Below are positions 34,309 to 45,003 of a stretch of 64,000 nt of DNA, piece after piece; within the stretch, counting starts at the first letter, position 1, and each line of letters starts with the position of its first letter. The notes under the pieces are model-generated. The model searched no databases, was not told the origin of the DNA, and was given only the letters and a program-made list of their open reading frames with translations. This DNA comes from Actinia tenebrosa. Its lineage: Eukaryota > Cnidaria > Anthozoa > Actiniaria > Actiniidae. The DNA is taken from assembly GCF_009602425.1 (NCBI RefSeq), contig NW_022261477.1, positions 1-64,000 of the forward strand. Direction: 5' to 3'. The translations under genes and the position numbers were made by a program.

Positions 34309-37300
34309 AGAAATGGAATTGAAGAAAGTTCTTGTTTTCATGGTGATGGGCATCGTGCTTACAACGGTCATTGCTGCACCAACAACGCGTCAGACTGTAG
34401 TGACTGCGTCACAAAATCAAACCAGTACCAATGCTGTTTTGGTCAATCATTCTGGTGTCCCTCTAGGCCGCATGATGGTGAGGACAACTGGTTTTCAATT
34501 GCAATTCAGATTGATGTTGGACAATGCGAAAACAGCAAAAACTTTGGTGGGTACTAGAAAGTGAAATCTTTTGTGAATTAATAACATAGATAATTAATCC
34601 TAATGCGTCAGTTCTATTTAAGAACTCGTGATTCTTGGACAACTAAGGCAATATTAATATAAACATTAGTTGAGGTTGGCGAAAACCAAATTCCATACAT
34701 TAAACCNNNNNNNNNNNNNNNNNNNNNNNNNNNNNNNNNNNNNNNNNNNNNNNNNNNNNNNNNNNNNNNNNNNNNNNNNNNNNNNNNNNNNNNNNNNNNN
34801 NNNNNNNNNNNNNNNNNNNNNNNNNNNNNNNNNNNNNNNNNNNNNNNNNNNNNNNNNNNNNNNNNNNNNNNNNNNNNNNNNNNNNNNNNNNNNNNNNNNN
34901 NNNNNNNNNNNNNNNNNNNNNNNNNNNNNNNNNNNNNNNNNNNNNNNNNNNNNNNNNNNNNNNNNNNNNNNNNNNNNNNNNNNNNNNNNNNNNNNNNNNN
35001 NNNNNNNNNNNNNNNNNNNNNNNNNNNNNNNNNNNNNNNNNNNNNNNNNNNNNNNNNNNNNNNNNNNNNNNNNNNNNNNNNNNNNNNNNNNNNNNNNNNN
35101 NNNNNNNNNNNNNNNNNNNNNNNNNNNNNNNNNNNNNNNNNNNNNNNNNNNNNNNNNNNNNNNNNNNNNNNNNNNNNNNNNNNNNNNNNNNNNNNNNNNN
35201 NNNNNNNNNNNNNNNNNNNNNNNNNNNNNNNNNNNNNNNNNNNNNNNNNNNNNNNNNNNNNNNNNNNNNNNNNNNNNNNNNNNNNNNNNNNNNNNNNNNN
35301 NNNNNNNNNNNNNNNNNNNNNNNNNNNNNNNNNNNNNNNNNNNAAAAGCCAGTACCGCGAATTTTCCATAAATTGCTTGAAGTTTGATAATGGAAGGTGG
35401 CCATAAGGCATTTAGTTAGTCCGTAACAATTTTTGAAAACGGGATGGGAAACTAAAACTTGGTGAGGCAGCGAGGAAAATGTATTGCTGCTTGTGGTGTT
35501 TAAGATAAACTCCTCATGATGTGCCTTTGAAACGGAAGGAGAATATAGGAAACCGGCGGAGGAAATATTCTCTTTCACTGATTCAAAAATTGTCGGTCTC
35601 AAAACACGGTTGGAGTATACCCATTTTAATTAAGCAGGATGTTTCAATAAGGAATTACCTATATTGACATCATATACAAGGAACTTAGTTCATTCCAGTG
35701 AGATACATAGATTCAAATTCAATACAACAAACAAGAATAAAGGAAACTAAGTTCTATAAATTTCCTGCCGGACTGAACAAATGATAAAGAGGCAATGTTC
35801 GATCCCCAAAGAGAATTCGGTATCTATACAAGGCAAAGTACTTAGGAAAGAAAGAGCAAATCTATAAGAGTGAAAAATCATGCAGAATATCATTCATGAT
35901 TAACAATTTTTATTTACTCAAAAAATGCCCCCTTTTCTTTTCCTCGTTGGGAGAGAGCTATCCAAAACATGGACCTGAATCGTTTGCACTAATGTTATGC
36001 AGCAACTGACAGTGTATTTGCCAAGTCCAATTTTGGTTGCGATACAATCATTTATGAATCATTATCTATGGCAACTAAACAATTTCAGTTCTGTGATGTT
36101 TTACACTACACCACAGCCGTTTTTACTAACTAAAACTGTTGCATTTCTTAATTCAACAGCTTCTACAAAAGTATCCATTCATAAACAGGCAACATCTGAA
36201 CCCTCCCATTTACCAGCTGCGTTTGATAACTCTTTCCTCGAAGGTTCGTCTTTGTCCTGATAAATCGGTGAGTATATTCACGTATTATTGTAGACGTAAG
36301 AGTTTCGATTTTAATAATTTCGTGTTATTACTGCCTAGATTTCCTTTCTTTTGGCTAGCCCTTAATAGTAGCTGTGCCAGAATAATGATCTAGCTATAGT
36401 GCCTTAATAGGACAGTATATCATGCATAAAATTGTAATGGCAGTTCAAATGTAATACTTCGCCGTATAACTACTAGACAAGTAACAACTCAATACTAGTG
36501 CATTTTTGTAAGATGCTCCCTAAACGTGACATTAATAGAGAGTTAGACTTTTCTAGTTTTGTTCCAAGTGAACTTGCGATAGCAATTTGGCTCAGCTTCT
36601 GAGCCAAAAAAATGGCTCGAACGCAACGCTTAGATATTTTTTAGGGCTTAAAAAGTTTCACGCATGATGCTTGAAGGAATCTTACTTGGCTTCTTGATTT
36701 GACAGCAATGTGACAGCGATCCAGTAATTTACGAGAGATTTAATGCGACTGAATTAACTTTGCTTTTCCTTTCCTCCACTGGAAAACTTCACAATTTTGT
36801 TTTGAACTCCTGCATAGCCGTTGTAAACCAGGAATAGTTTCTCTTCATATGAATTTATTTCCTGTAAAATACCAATGTTTTGCAACTCAAGGCTTCCAAC
36901 TGTGCAATACGAGAGTTTCATATTACAAGCTTGTTTTGTCCACTCTTGCGAGTTTTTCAATTCTTGGAAGTCAGTCTAATATTGGTATTGCATTCGGATA
37001 TCAAACAGGAAACTCAACCCCAGATTTTGGGAATTCCCCTCAAGTTTATACAGATTAAAGTCGGTTGAGAGAAGATTTAGTTGAATTTTCTGGATTTTCA
37101 GGTACCTTACTTTTTCTGGTTCGCACTTTTACTTTTTTTTAACTTATTGACGTCGTTAAGTACTTTTAAACTCTCATTAATCTATCCAATCCATTAGCAA
37201 TTACCATATACTTTGAAAGCAATACGATCGATCAGTGCATTTCTAGTTAGCTTCCTCGGAAAATCACCTTTCAAAAATTAGATGGAATACCCCGGATTGA

Positions 37301-38907
37301 TCAAATTTAAAATTATCTTCTCTTTCTTGCTACTGCCCTGTTTGTACAAAACGGCTGCCTGATGAAACGTGTCATGTCGCAGTCTGATTGCCATATTTTT
37401 TAAAACTTTTCCTAAACGGAGGTCTGTATTTTTGTTTCAGATGAATTTCAAGCTTGCAATCCTTCATCCTCAGCTCGCTACGTTCCAATATCCCTTCGAC
37501 CTAGTCTACAAATACGAACTCAATCAAAGCCCCCAAAATACTAAGCTGGTTCGTGAGTTGTACAGTGGCAAGAGCCATGTTGATGAACTTGTGGCACGCA
37601 TTCGTAGGGTAAGAGAATGTCAAATTGTGCTAATATTCTAGAACAAGCAAAATACGCCCATCAAAAGCGCATAATTAAAAATAAACCAAAATATTACATC
37701 GTGAAATCACTCGTTTGTTGATGGAGGAAAGAGAGGACCTAGAGAGCCCAGCTGTACATGAACAAATAAATCAATAAAGTACTCTGGCTTTCCTGTGTTG
37801 AGATTCGAAAAAAGACGCTGAAGCGTTGAATTTCCAGTAATCGTACTAACACCAACTTGAGTGACCTTGTAATGACGTGAGACGTGAATAATTGTCCAAG
37901 GTGTTAAATTCTATCAATGCGAGCTCACCGTTCGTCTCGCTTCGATGCAAAGGCACGGCTACTTTTCAAGATGGCGCAGGGAACTGTGAAGGGGACTATT
38001 GCTTCTCAAATATAAATTTGATCAGGCAATTGAAGATTATAAAACAATCGGTGCTTTTTTAACGTTCGACCTTCATGGAATACAGATACATGCACACGGA
38101 AACTATACGGATATAAAGAAATATTTAAAAAGGAAACATCGATCAATAATTTATTTACTATTCTTAAACAATGTTTCCGCGGCTCATCTGATCCTATTTT
38201 TAAAGTCAGTTCAGCTTATGACAGTTTTTTTTATGTAGGCATATCCGAAAAGTCTGACACTTCCAATGGGCAGGAAGTTGAATGAAAGTGAACTAGACGA
38301 CCAAGCGAAGACGTTACTTACTACGGTCCAACATCTCACGGTATTTATCCTTTTAATTAAAGTTGTTTTCAAAAGACTTTTCAAGCACACTAAACTTAAT
38401 ACTGTAAGCGGATCCCTAGCGGATCTATAGTGTTTTGGGAGTGAGTCAGTCCAATGGTGAAACAGATGTTGCACGTAATAGGGTGCAATATTTTAGAGAT
38501 GAAGAGGCACTTCCCGCATTTTAGAGACATTCCCGAGACCGGGACAGTAGGAGGGATACAGCGGCGGCTCCAGGGGTGGTTCCGTGGGCGGCTCCATGGA
38601 AGCCCCCCTTTGGTAAAATCTTAACCAGCTTTTGTGTGATTCTTATCAGCTTTTTCTGTGTGGCAGCCATTTTGGAATCCCCCCCCCATCCCCCCATCTT
38701 TTTAAAATCCTGGAATAAATACCCATTATGACATCTCTTCCCCTAGGTTCGTAGGTTTGGATTTGCTTGATATGAATTTGACCGTCTACTCATGTTCTCT
38801 TTCAGCATGTGGCTCCCACTCCTGCTAATGTCAAGATCTACCGAAACTTTGTCATCGTCAACGTGTTTATAGAAGCCATCCGAATGATAGATCCCTGTAT
38901 CCCATGA
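34309..38907 (+). CDS. Secreted protein of unrecognised family, interrupted by assembly gap
   Basis: Start ATG at 34313: signal peptide KKVLVFMVMGIVLTTVIAA, then a Thr/Asn-rich stretch with NQTS and NHSG glycosylation sites and GFQLQFRLMLDN. Exons by splice borders: 34309-34546, 36160-36243, 36706-36822, perhaps 36975-37043, 37441-37608, 38239-38340 and 38806-38907. Every border after the first is phase 0, which supports one gene. Readings include LLQKYPFINRQHLN, CDSDPVIYERFNATELTLLF, FKLAILHPQLATFQYPF, KSLTLPMGRKLNESELDDQ, and VKIYRNFVIVNVFIEAIRM ending DPCIP and TGA. About 268-291 residues plus whatever lies in the N gap (34707-35343). Alternating hydrophobic/polar strands suggest beta structure. 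I do not recognise a domain; a lineage-specific secreted protein is the best description. Middle exons are the least certain. Confidence 0.6.
34707..35343. other. Assembly gap (637 N)
   Basis: Run of unknown bases inside an intron, or over an exon, of the secreted-protein gene. Long frames drawn across it are meaningless. Confidence 1.
36757..36990 (-). other. Competing minus-strand open frame
   Basis: Reads MKNSQEWTKQACNMKLSYC, then LEQNIG-like and EEKLFLVYNGYAGVQNKIV to a stop. It overlaps the plus-strand exons proposed at 36706-36822 and 36975-37043. Plus-strand splice phases favour the plus reading; I cannot exclude that this is an exon of something else. Confidence 0.2.
37921..38001 (+). 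mobile_element. Right part of the 2855-3024 MITE family
   Basis: gctcaccgttcgtctcgctt through gggaactgtgaaggggacta is nearly identical to 2944-3024, but the matching left arm is absent. A broken or recombined copy in an intron. Confidence 0.75.
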
Positions 38908-41683
38908 ATGGATGATTACAACCAAACGGCAGCACAAAAAATGACACAAGAAATTGCTTCGACTTAAAGACGTTTGTCATATAAAACTGCAGGATTTTCG
39001 GATCTCTTCTGATGTATCGGGCATAGTGTATTTCTCTTAATACAGCATATTTAGATGTCACAGTTACCGGATTATTAACACTGGCAAAACTTGCAGGCTG
39101 ATGCATGTGGCTTTGGCAAATACTAATTTTAGATGAAAGTGCTTCAGTGCTTCAAAGGGGGTAAGACTATCTAGTTTTCGCTGTAGCACAAGCACCAGCA
39201 TAAGAATCAAAGCAACTTCAGTTCCTTTGCAGATGGGAGAAAAGACAACTGGCTTTAGTTATGACCAATGAATTGTTTCTGTGCATGTTACCAAATTATT
39301 CTTGTGCTTGTGTTCCAAGTGAAAACTGGACAAAATAGCTCATTGTAGTTCATTTTTAAAAATAATTTTATGCAATTGTATGCAACACTAAAAAACTAGT
39401 TCATTTCTTAGAAAAGACCGTAAACAGTCGACCACTCCCCTCTCTTTCCCTTGGTCATTGTTCGATATTTGTATTTTCCTTTCGCCACTTTCCACGCCCC
39501 TCCCCTGGGGATATTAGACTAGCTATAGTAATCCTCACTCGGCCAAATCAACCAAAGCAAATACCAAGCAATGAGTCAGCGCCAAGGGAAATATAGGGAC
39601 TGTTCGCAGTCTAGTCTACGAATATTAGGATGCACCTATCCCCAAAAAGGATCCATTTTTTGAGTCAAATGAGATTGGAGATTGAAGAACGAATAACAAA
39701 AAGTGCTAAAAATGGCTTTACCCTGAATTCAATCATTCCCAGAGGAGTGAAATAACAAAAAAAAAAAAAAAAAAAGGCGGCTATGTTGGATGATATAACA
39801 TAGACAAATCTTTTTTTTAATTCAACCAAGATGGTGGCTATGAAGTCATGTGCAAACGACGAATAGCGCAGATGATGTAACGAATTTACGCAGAACAATC
39901 CTATTGGGTAGAATAATCCACTATGCAATCTTCCATAGTTTCGTTAGGTTCAGAGAACCTTTTTTGGAATAGGTGTATATATAAAAGTCAAGTTATAATC
40001 CCAAGGTTTTGATTGACGTGCCTTTTGCAAAGGCGATAATTTAACGCTACTGAATTCTCATTCCGTTTAGCACTGTAAAAAGTTATTGCATGCTTTAATA
40101 TGTTAGAAGCAAAAGGTAGGCTGAAACAGCCGAGTTCCGGGGGATCCTCTCATTAATACCCCGCAGTACAACAGCGAGACAAGTTGCATGGAACATTGCA
40201 GCGTGTAACCTACAACGCAATTTGAAAAAAAAATTACACTCTGTTTATGTGCATGATACTTAGAAATTATGGACATTATATTTAGCAATTTTTTCCCGCG
40301 GAAACAAAGGAATAGAAGCATCTTAATATCGAATAGTTAAATAACAAGTTATTTCATGAGAATTTTCTGATTTTTGATGTTCCCTTACGTGTTGGGATCA
40401 CACTATATTTTTAAGATTTTAAAGGGTATAAAAGATTGAGTAAAATTCTATTTTACTATAAAAATATTTTTGTAGATTATTTAATATATAAGCTTTATTT
40501 TATTGTTGTAATGATAAGGGTGTCTAGAAATAAAGGCTGTTTCTAAAAACTCGTTGAAATGTTTCTTCTTCGAAGTACTTGGCTGTTACAAGACATTCGA
40601 GAGGGAAGAGGGGGGTTGGCAACACATCCCAAATTTTCAGCTTGATGGACCCAAATGCAAATAACTCAAAAAACTTCGTACTAATAACGGTTTGAGCATT
40701 CGCATTATCAGCCACTTATTTTTTGGAGGACGTACCAGATATCCCTAGATAACAGAGACCACAAGGGAGAAATTGGAATGAGTATACCATGATTATATAG
40801 AATACTACTGATATGTTGCTTCCTTAAAAAATCCTTTTTCGTTTTGAGAGAGAGAAATGGCAAAAAGAAAAGAAAAAAAAAATTGGAGATATTGCATTTG
40901 AAAATAGCTTTCGTCTAAAGGAAAGCAATTTTTAGCTCGTTATCTCGTTAGTTGACTCAGACAATAGCAAAGGCACCTTTCATTAGACGTTTTACCAGTT
41001 GAGTTAAAATCCTGTCCCACAAACCACATAGTATCTATTTTAAAGAGCACTACAAGGGTTACGAGGCAATTTTCTTTTATTTTCACAGATTTGAGTACTG
41101 TCCTGTCCTAACTATGAATTTGTTGAGCTTGTGTGACATAGCAACGGTAACTAAGGGGATTCCGAGCAACGAATTCTTTTTCAGTAATGTGGTTCTTTTT
41201 TAAAGAGAGAAAGAGAGGCAAAGAAAGAGAAAGTGAATATTCACACAGGCTAAGCCAAACAGGCCATCAACAGGGTTTAAGATCAAACACCTAATCCATC
41301 AGTCAGACATGGATGATTTAACTTGTCACATTCAATATATCCAATATAAATATCCTCTCGTCAAATGGCATTAAAACAGCCAACGTGCATATTTACATTA
41401 TCTATGATTTTGAATTATATAAATAATATAATATCTGAAGGGTGATTTATTTTGACTTCACAAACCAAATCGTGTGCAATATGTTTTTGTTGTTGTAAGA
41501 ATTCAAAAACCCTAATTTGGAATGCCCATAATTATTTATATCAGTCCGTTGAATTTCATGTATGAATCTACACGACGAAAAAAAATTTAGGCAAGCTGCT
41601 TTTAAAATCATAAGCTGCTCAAAAATTAATAATGATAGAGAAGAAGAAAAAAATTGGGAAAATTTTTGAGGCTTCGTAGGCTT
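38908..41683. other. Intergenic region
   Basis: No gene supported. Contains an A run at about 39756-39775 and a fragment at 40120-40240 sharing gttgca/gcgagacaagttgca words with the MITE at 23971. The rest is AT-rich. The minus-strand ankyrin gene's 3' end begins at 41684. Confidence 0.6.
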
Positions 41684-42859
41684 TCACACGAAAATTTCCA
41701 TTGAACGATAACAGGTTTTTGACATTGATAAAACTTCTTTATACTCTTTGATTCTGTTCGCTGCATACTCAGCAAAGTTAGCTCCAGCCTCTATTAGTAA
41801 GATAGCACACTTCCATTTCCCTTTACGTATCGCTGCATGTAAGGGACCCCATCCACGACAATCCTTTATGTTGGGATCCGCTAAGTGTTCAAGCAACAGC
41901 TGAACGCATTTTAAGTCCGCGTTTCCAGCTGCTATATGAATTAACGTCTGACCGCTTGGGGTTTGCACATTAACATTGATATCGCAGTCGGATTCTAATA
42001 TCGACTTCGCCTCTTCGTAAGACTTTTCTGTAACAGCCGCAAATAAAAGTGTATTCGGACTGAATGAAATCCTTTTTCGAGACTTTAAAGGCTTTAGAGT
42101 TTCTTGTGACGACAAACTTTCATCTCCAGAGCTCTCCCCAATAGAATTCAAAGGAGAATTTGTTAATCCTATTGGAAGTCTTTGACATATGAAGGATCCA
42201 TTTGGATAGCGTTGTCTGAGCCATACAATAATTTTCATGAGCATAACGACAGTTTTCGTCACTTCCACATCAAGGTCGATAGTAAATCCACTTGCAGTAT
42301 GTACAGTAATAGTATTAATCCTTGAAGGACTACTACTGCTCGAGTCGCCGTGAATAATTTGTTGATAGACGTAAAGATTAGTATCCGAGTCGCTAGAAGA
42401 TGTGTTTAGGGACTGAACATCAGACTCTCGGGAAAGGTCAGAAGATTGCGAATAAGCAGAATCTGAATGTGAATCGGTAGAGTCGTCAAACTGTGAAAAT
42501 TTCTCTTGACTTAACCGATAAATTTTATTATTTCTGTATACTGTTCCTTCTTGTCTTCTAGCTCCTCTGTCCTTATCAATGCTGCTTATTTTCCCCCAAA
42601 CAAATAACTTGTCCTTCAGATCTGTCTCTGACCTCGTAAAAGAAGGTACAAGAGCTTTGTTATTGTTGACCGTTTTGTGGTTTGTATCGTAGGAAGAAAG
42701 TCTTAAAGCATCAAGCATTTTAATCACTGAAGAGGTTTTTTGTTGTCCATCGATTTTCTTGCCTAAGCCATGCTTCTTTTTGTTTAAAGATTCATTTTCC
42801 TCTCGTGGAGAATAGAAATAATCTAATTTCGAGTGATCAAACTTTCGCTCATTCGACAT
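41684..42859 (-). CDS. Ankyrin-repeat PP1-regulatory protein (PPP1R27/PPP1R16-like)
   Basis: Single-exon protein of 391 residues starting MSNERKFDHSKLDYFY; the frame is closed by a stop just upstream, which fixes this ATG. The N-terminal 260 residues are hydrophilic and Ser/Asp-rich (SRESDVQSLNTSSSDSDTN; a run of five Ser). At residues 262-266 is KRISF, the RVxF-type docking motif for the catalytic subunit of protein phosphatase 1. It is followed directly by NTLLFAAVTEKSYEEAKSIL and two to three ankyrin repeats (GQTLIHIAAGNADLKCVQLL; GWGPLHAAIRKGKWKCAILL). The order docking motif then ankyrins is that of MYPT, PPP1R16 and PPP1R27. The short ankyrin block is closest to PPP1R27, which is itself only about 150 residues and lacks the long N-terminus. 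Predicted role: targeting or inhibiting PP1; substrate unknown. Confidence 0.82.
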   Translation of the reverse strand: MSNERKFDHSKLDYFYSPREENESLNKKKHGLGKKIDGQQKTSSVIKMLDALRLSSYDTNHKTVNNNKALVPSFTRSETDLKDKLFVWGKISSIDKDRGARRQEGTVYRNNKIYRLSQEKFSQFDDSTDSHSDSAYSQSSDLSRESDVQSLNTSSSDSDTNLYVYQQIIHGDSSSSSPSRINTITVHTASGFTIDLDVEVTKTVVMLMKIIVWLRQRYPNGSFICQRLPIGLTNSPLNSIGESSGDESLSSQETLKPLKSRKRISFSPNTLLFAAVTEKSYEEAKSILESDCDINVNVQTPSGQTLIHIAAGNADLKCVQLLLEHLADPNIKDCRGWGPLHAAIRKGKWKCAILLIEAGANFAEYAANRIKEYKEVLSMSKTCYRSMEIFV

Positions 42860-42889
42860 AATACATTCGTGCAGTTTCACAAAACTTCA

Positions 42890-45003
42890 TCAAAGAAATA
42901 CAAGCTTTTTTGTCCCAAAGACTGAAACCCGGACGTTAATAATTGCCCAACGACTTGCTAGAAATCGGCTGTAGACCTTGACAATATCTTTAACACCAAC
43001 TGCACGAACTCGTTCAACGAATTATCACTGGATCAAACAGAATCTTCAGATGTTTTGAATGCCAAGAATAAGTACTTTCATCCTGAGTATCTAGATGAAA
43101 AACGGTTTAGAGAATGACCTAACAACGGTCAGTCGCGCAGTAGGAACCAAGTTACACGTCTTTATTCCACGAACGTATAAACAACTTCTAAATTGTTTAA
43201 TTTATATGTAAATTATTTGTTATTACGTCTTGTCTTGTGCCTATTGTTCTGTAACTGTGAAGCTTTTGTTTCTTTATGGAGCGTGCATAAATCTATAAAT
43301 GTTATTCTTGGTAAGAGATATATACTTAAAAGTCCCCCTATGTTTAGTTATGACAAACCCAAAAATCTTCATTTAGTTTCCTTTGGATTAGCTGATTGGG
43401 TATTTTTCCTTCTCGACATAACCAAGCCAAGAGATCATCAAGTTTTTCTCCACTTAGAGTCGAAGTCCGGCTTCAGTGAGTCAGACTGGCCGACGTTTAA
43501 TTTCTTCCCTGCCAAAAATTCCCAAAATATATTCGTTATATCAAACACGTTTCGTTTCGAATATCTAGTGAAGCAATTCCGATTATCGAGTAAGTGCAAT
43601 ACAAATATATTTTCTGAAATATCTGTCAAAAAAGATCACCTTAGGTATATATGTATTTATACAACTGCGTTGAGGTTCAAGGTCATATAGCGTGACGTTA
43701 ACGACAAGAGGTTGACTCGATGCTCAAGTACTCTCTACCGTGCATGCTTTTTATTACGCGTGTTAAAGATAATTTAATTAGGGCACGTTTTTAGCCACCA
43801 GAAGAGAGATCACAAATGTACAAGCCTGGAAGCGAACACGAAGCTCTGGAACTCTGTTGTCTTGGCAACGATAAAAGATGAAAATGGTTCAAATCTCTTT
43901 ATCTTAATATACGTGGGCTCGATAATTTTAGATACGGATTAGTTTATTTTGTTATAATTTGAAAACAGGGAGTTATTGCTCCGTTTCCTGAGCCAGAGGC
44001 TTATGACTAAAGCTCTCAAAGCCACATTGAATGCGAAGTTGATTTTCGCAGAAGAAGCCCACGAAGCTCGAAGCACAGAAGACAGGCAACGAGAAAGTTT
44101 TTTAACATATGAAGCCAGGACTGAGAACCGATGACCACATCGGCGAGTGAGGGAGCATTTGCAGTTGCCTGGTGTGACACAAGTTTAGACACGAGCAACA
44201 GTAGGACATCGAACAGAGTTTGAAGGCGAGTGAGGGAGCATTTGCAGTTGCCTGGTGACACAAGTTTAGACACGAGCAACAGTAGGACATCGAACAGAGT
44301 CTGAAGTCATAAACTAGGCCTGTGTGTGTTATAACATTCAAGGGTAAAAGTAAAAAATCTGATAAAAAAAAACATTAAAAACATTTTTGAGTGCAAAATT
44401 TTCTTTTATTTCACCTAAAACTTAATTTTATTTCGTTCCTAACAAGCTTCGTAAACTTGTGTATGATTAAGAGCAGAAGTTTTTTCTGCATGAACAAACA
44501 AGATCTATAGACCATGACGTTTATAAATTTGGGCAAATATCGTAAATATTATTCCATACGATGGCCGGGACGAATGGAAAGAATAAGTTGGGACTGCGCA
44601 TGCTCGTCGTTGTCCATTTGACAATAAAATTACTCAATCGTATTCAATTTTTTTTAGTGAATAGTTTTGGCTACGCTGTGATAGCCATCTTTGTCTAATA
44701 AAGCGTCTAAAGTCAAACAATGAAAACCACTCCTACAATAAGAAAATTCAATAAGAGACGCACAATCGCTGGTCTACTTATGGTACAATATAGTCGTGTT
44801 GTTATTCAAAAAAAAATAGAGGCTCCGGGAAAACGATAGAATAATTACGATAACATTTTTTTTCTCGAGCCGACTTGAAATGTTTTTGCGCTTGACCACT
44901 CAACTAGAAAATCGGAAGTTGACTATTATAAGCAATTTCGAGGATATTTGCACTTGAGAGTGAGTGTTACTGGACAAAAATATGCAATACGTACCTGTTA
45001 TAA
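42890..45003. other. Intergenic region between ankyrin gene and CutC
   Basis: A 165-codon plus-strand frame at 43193-43690 lacks an in-frame ATG near its start and resembles nothing known. Otherwise there is an 83-bp tandem duplication at 44142-44306 and unremarkable AT-rich DNA. Confidence 0.5.
44142..44306 (+). repeat. 83-bp unit duplicated in tandem
   Basis: ggcgagtgagggagcatttg starts at 44142 and again at 44225. The two copies differ by a 2-base indel (gtgtgacac versus gtgacac) and one substitution, so this is a recent but real duplication, not an assembly join. Confidence 0.9.

Noticed and set aside
34614-35602. Long frames spanning the run of N
   Set aside because: They consist mostly of unknown bases.
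43193-43690. 165-codon plus-strand open frame with a hydrophobic start
   Set aside because: No ATG begins the frame (it opens with TTG), the first Met is about 49 codons in, and there are no splice signals or recognisable family.
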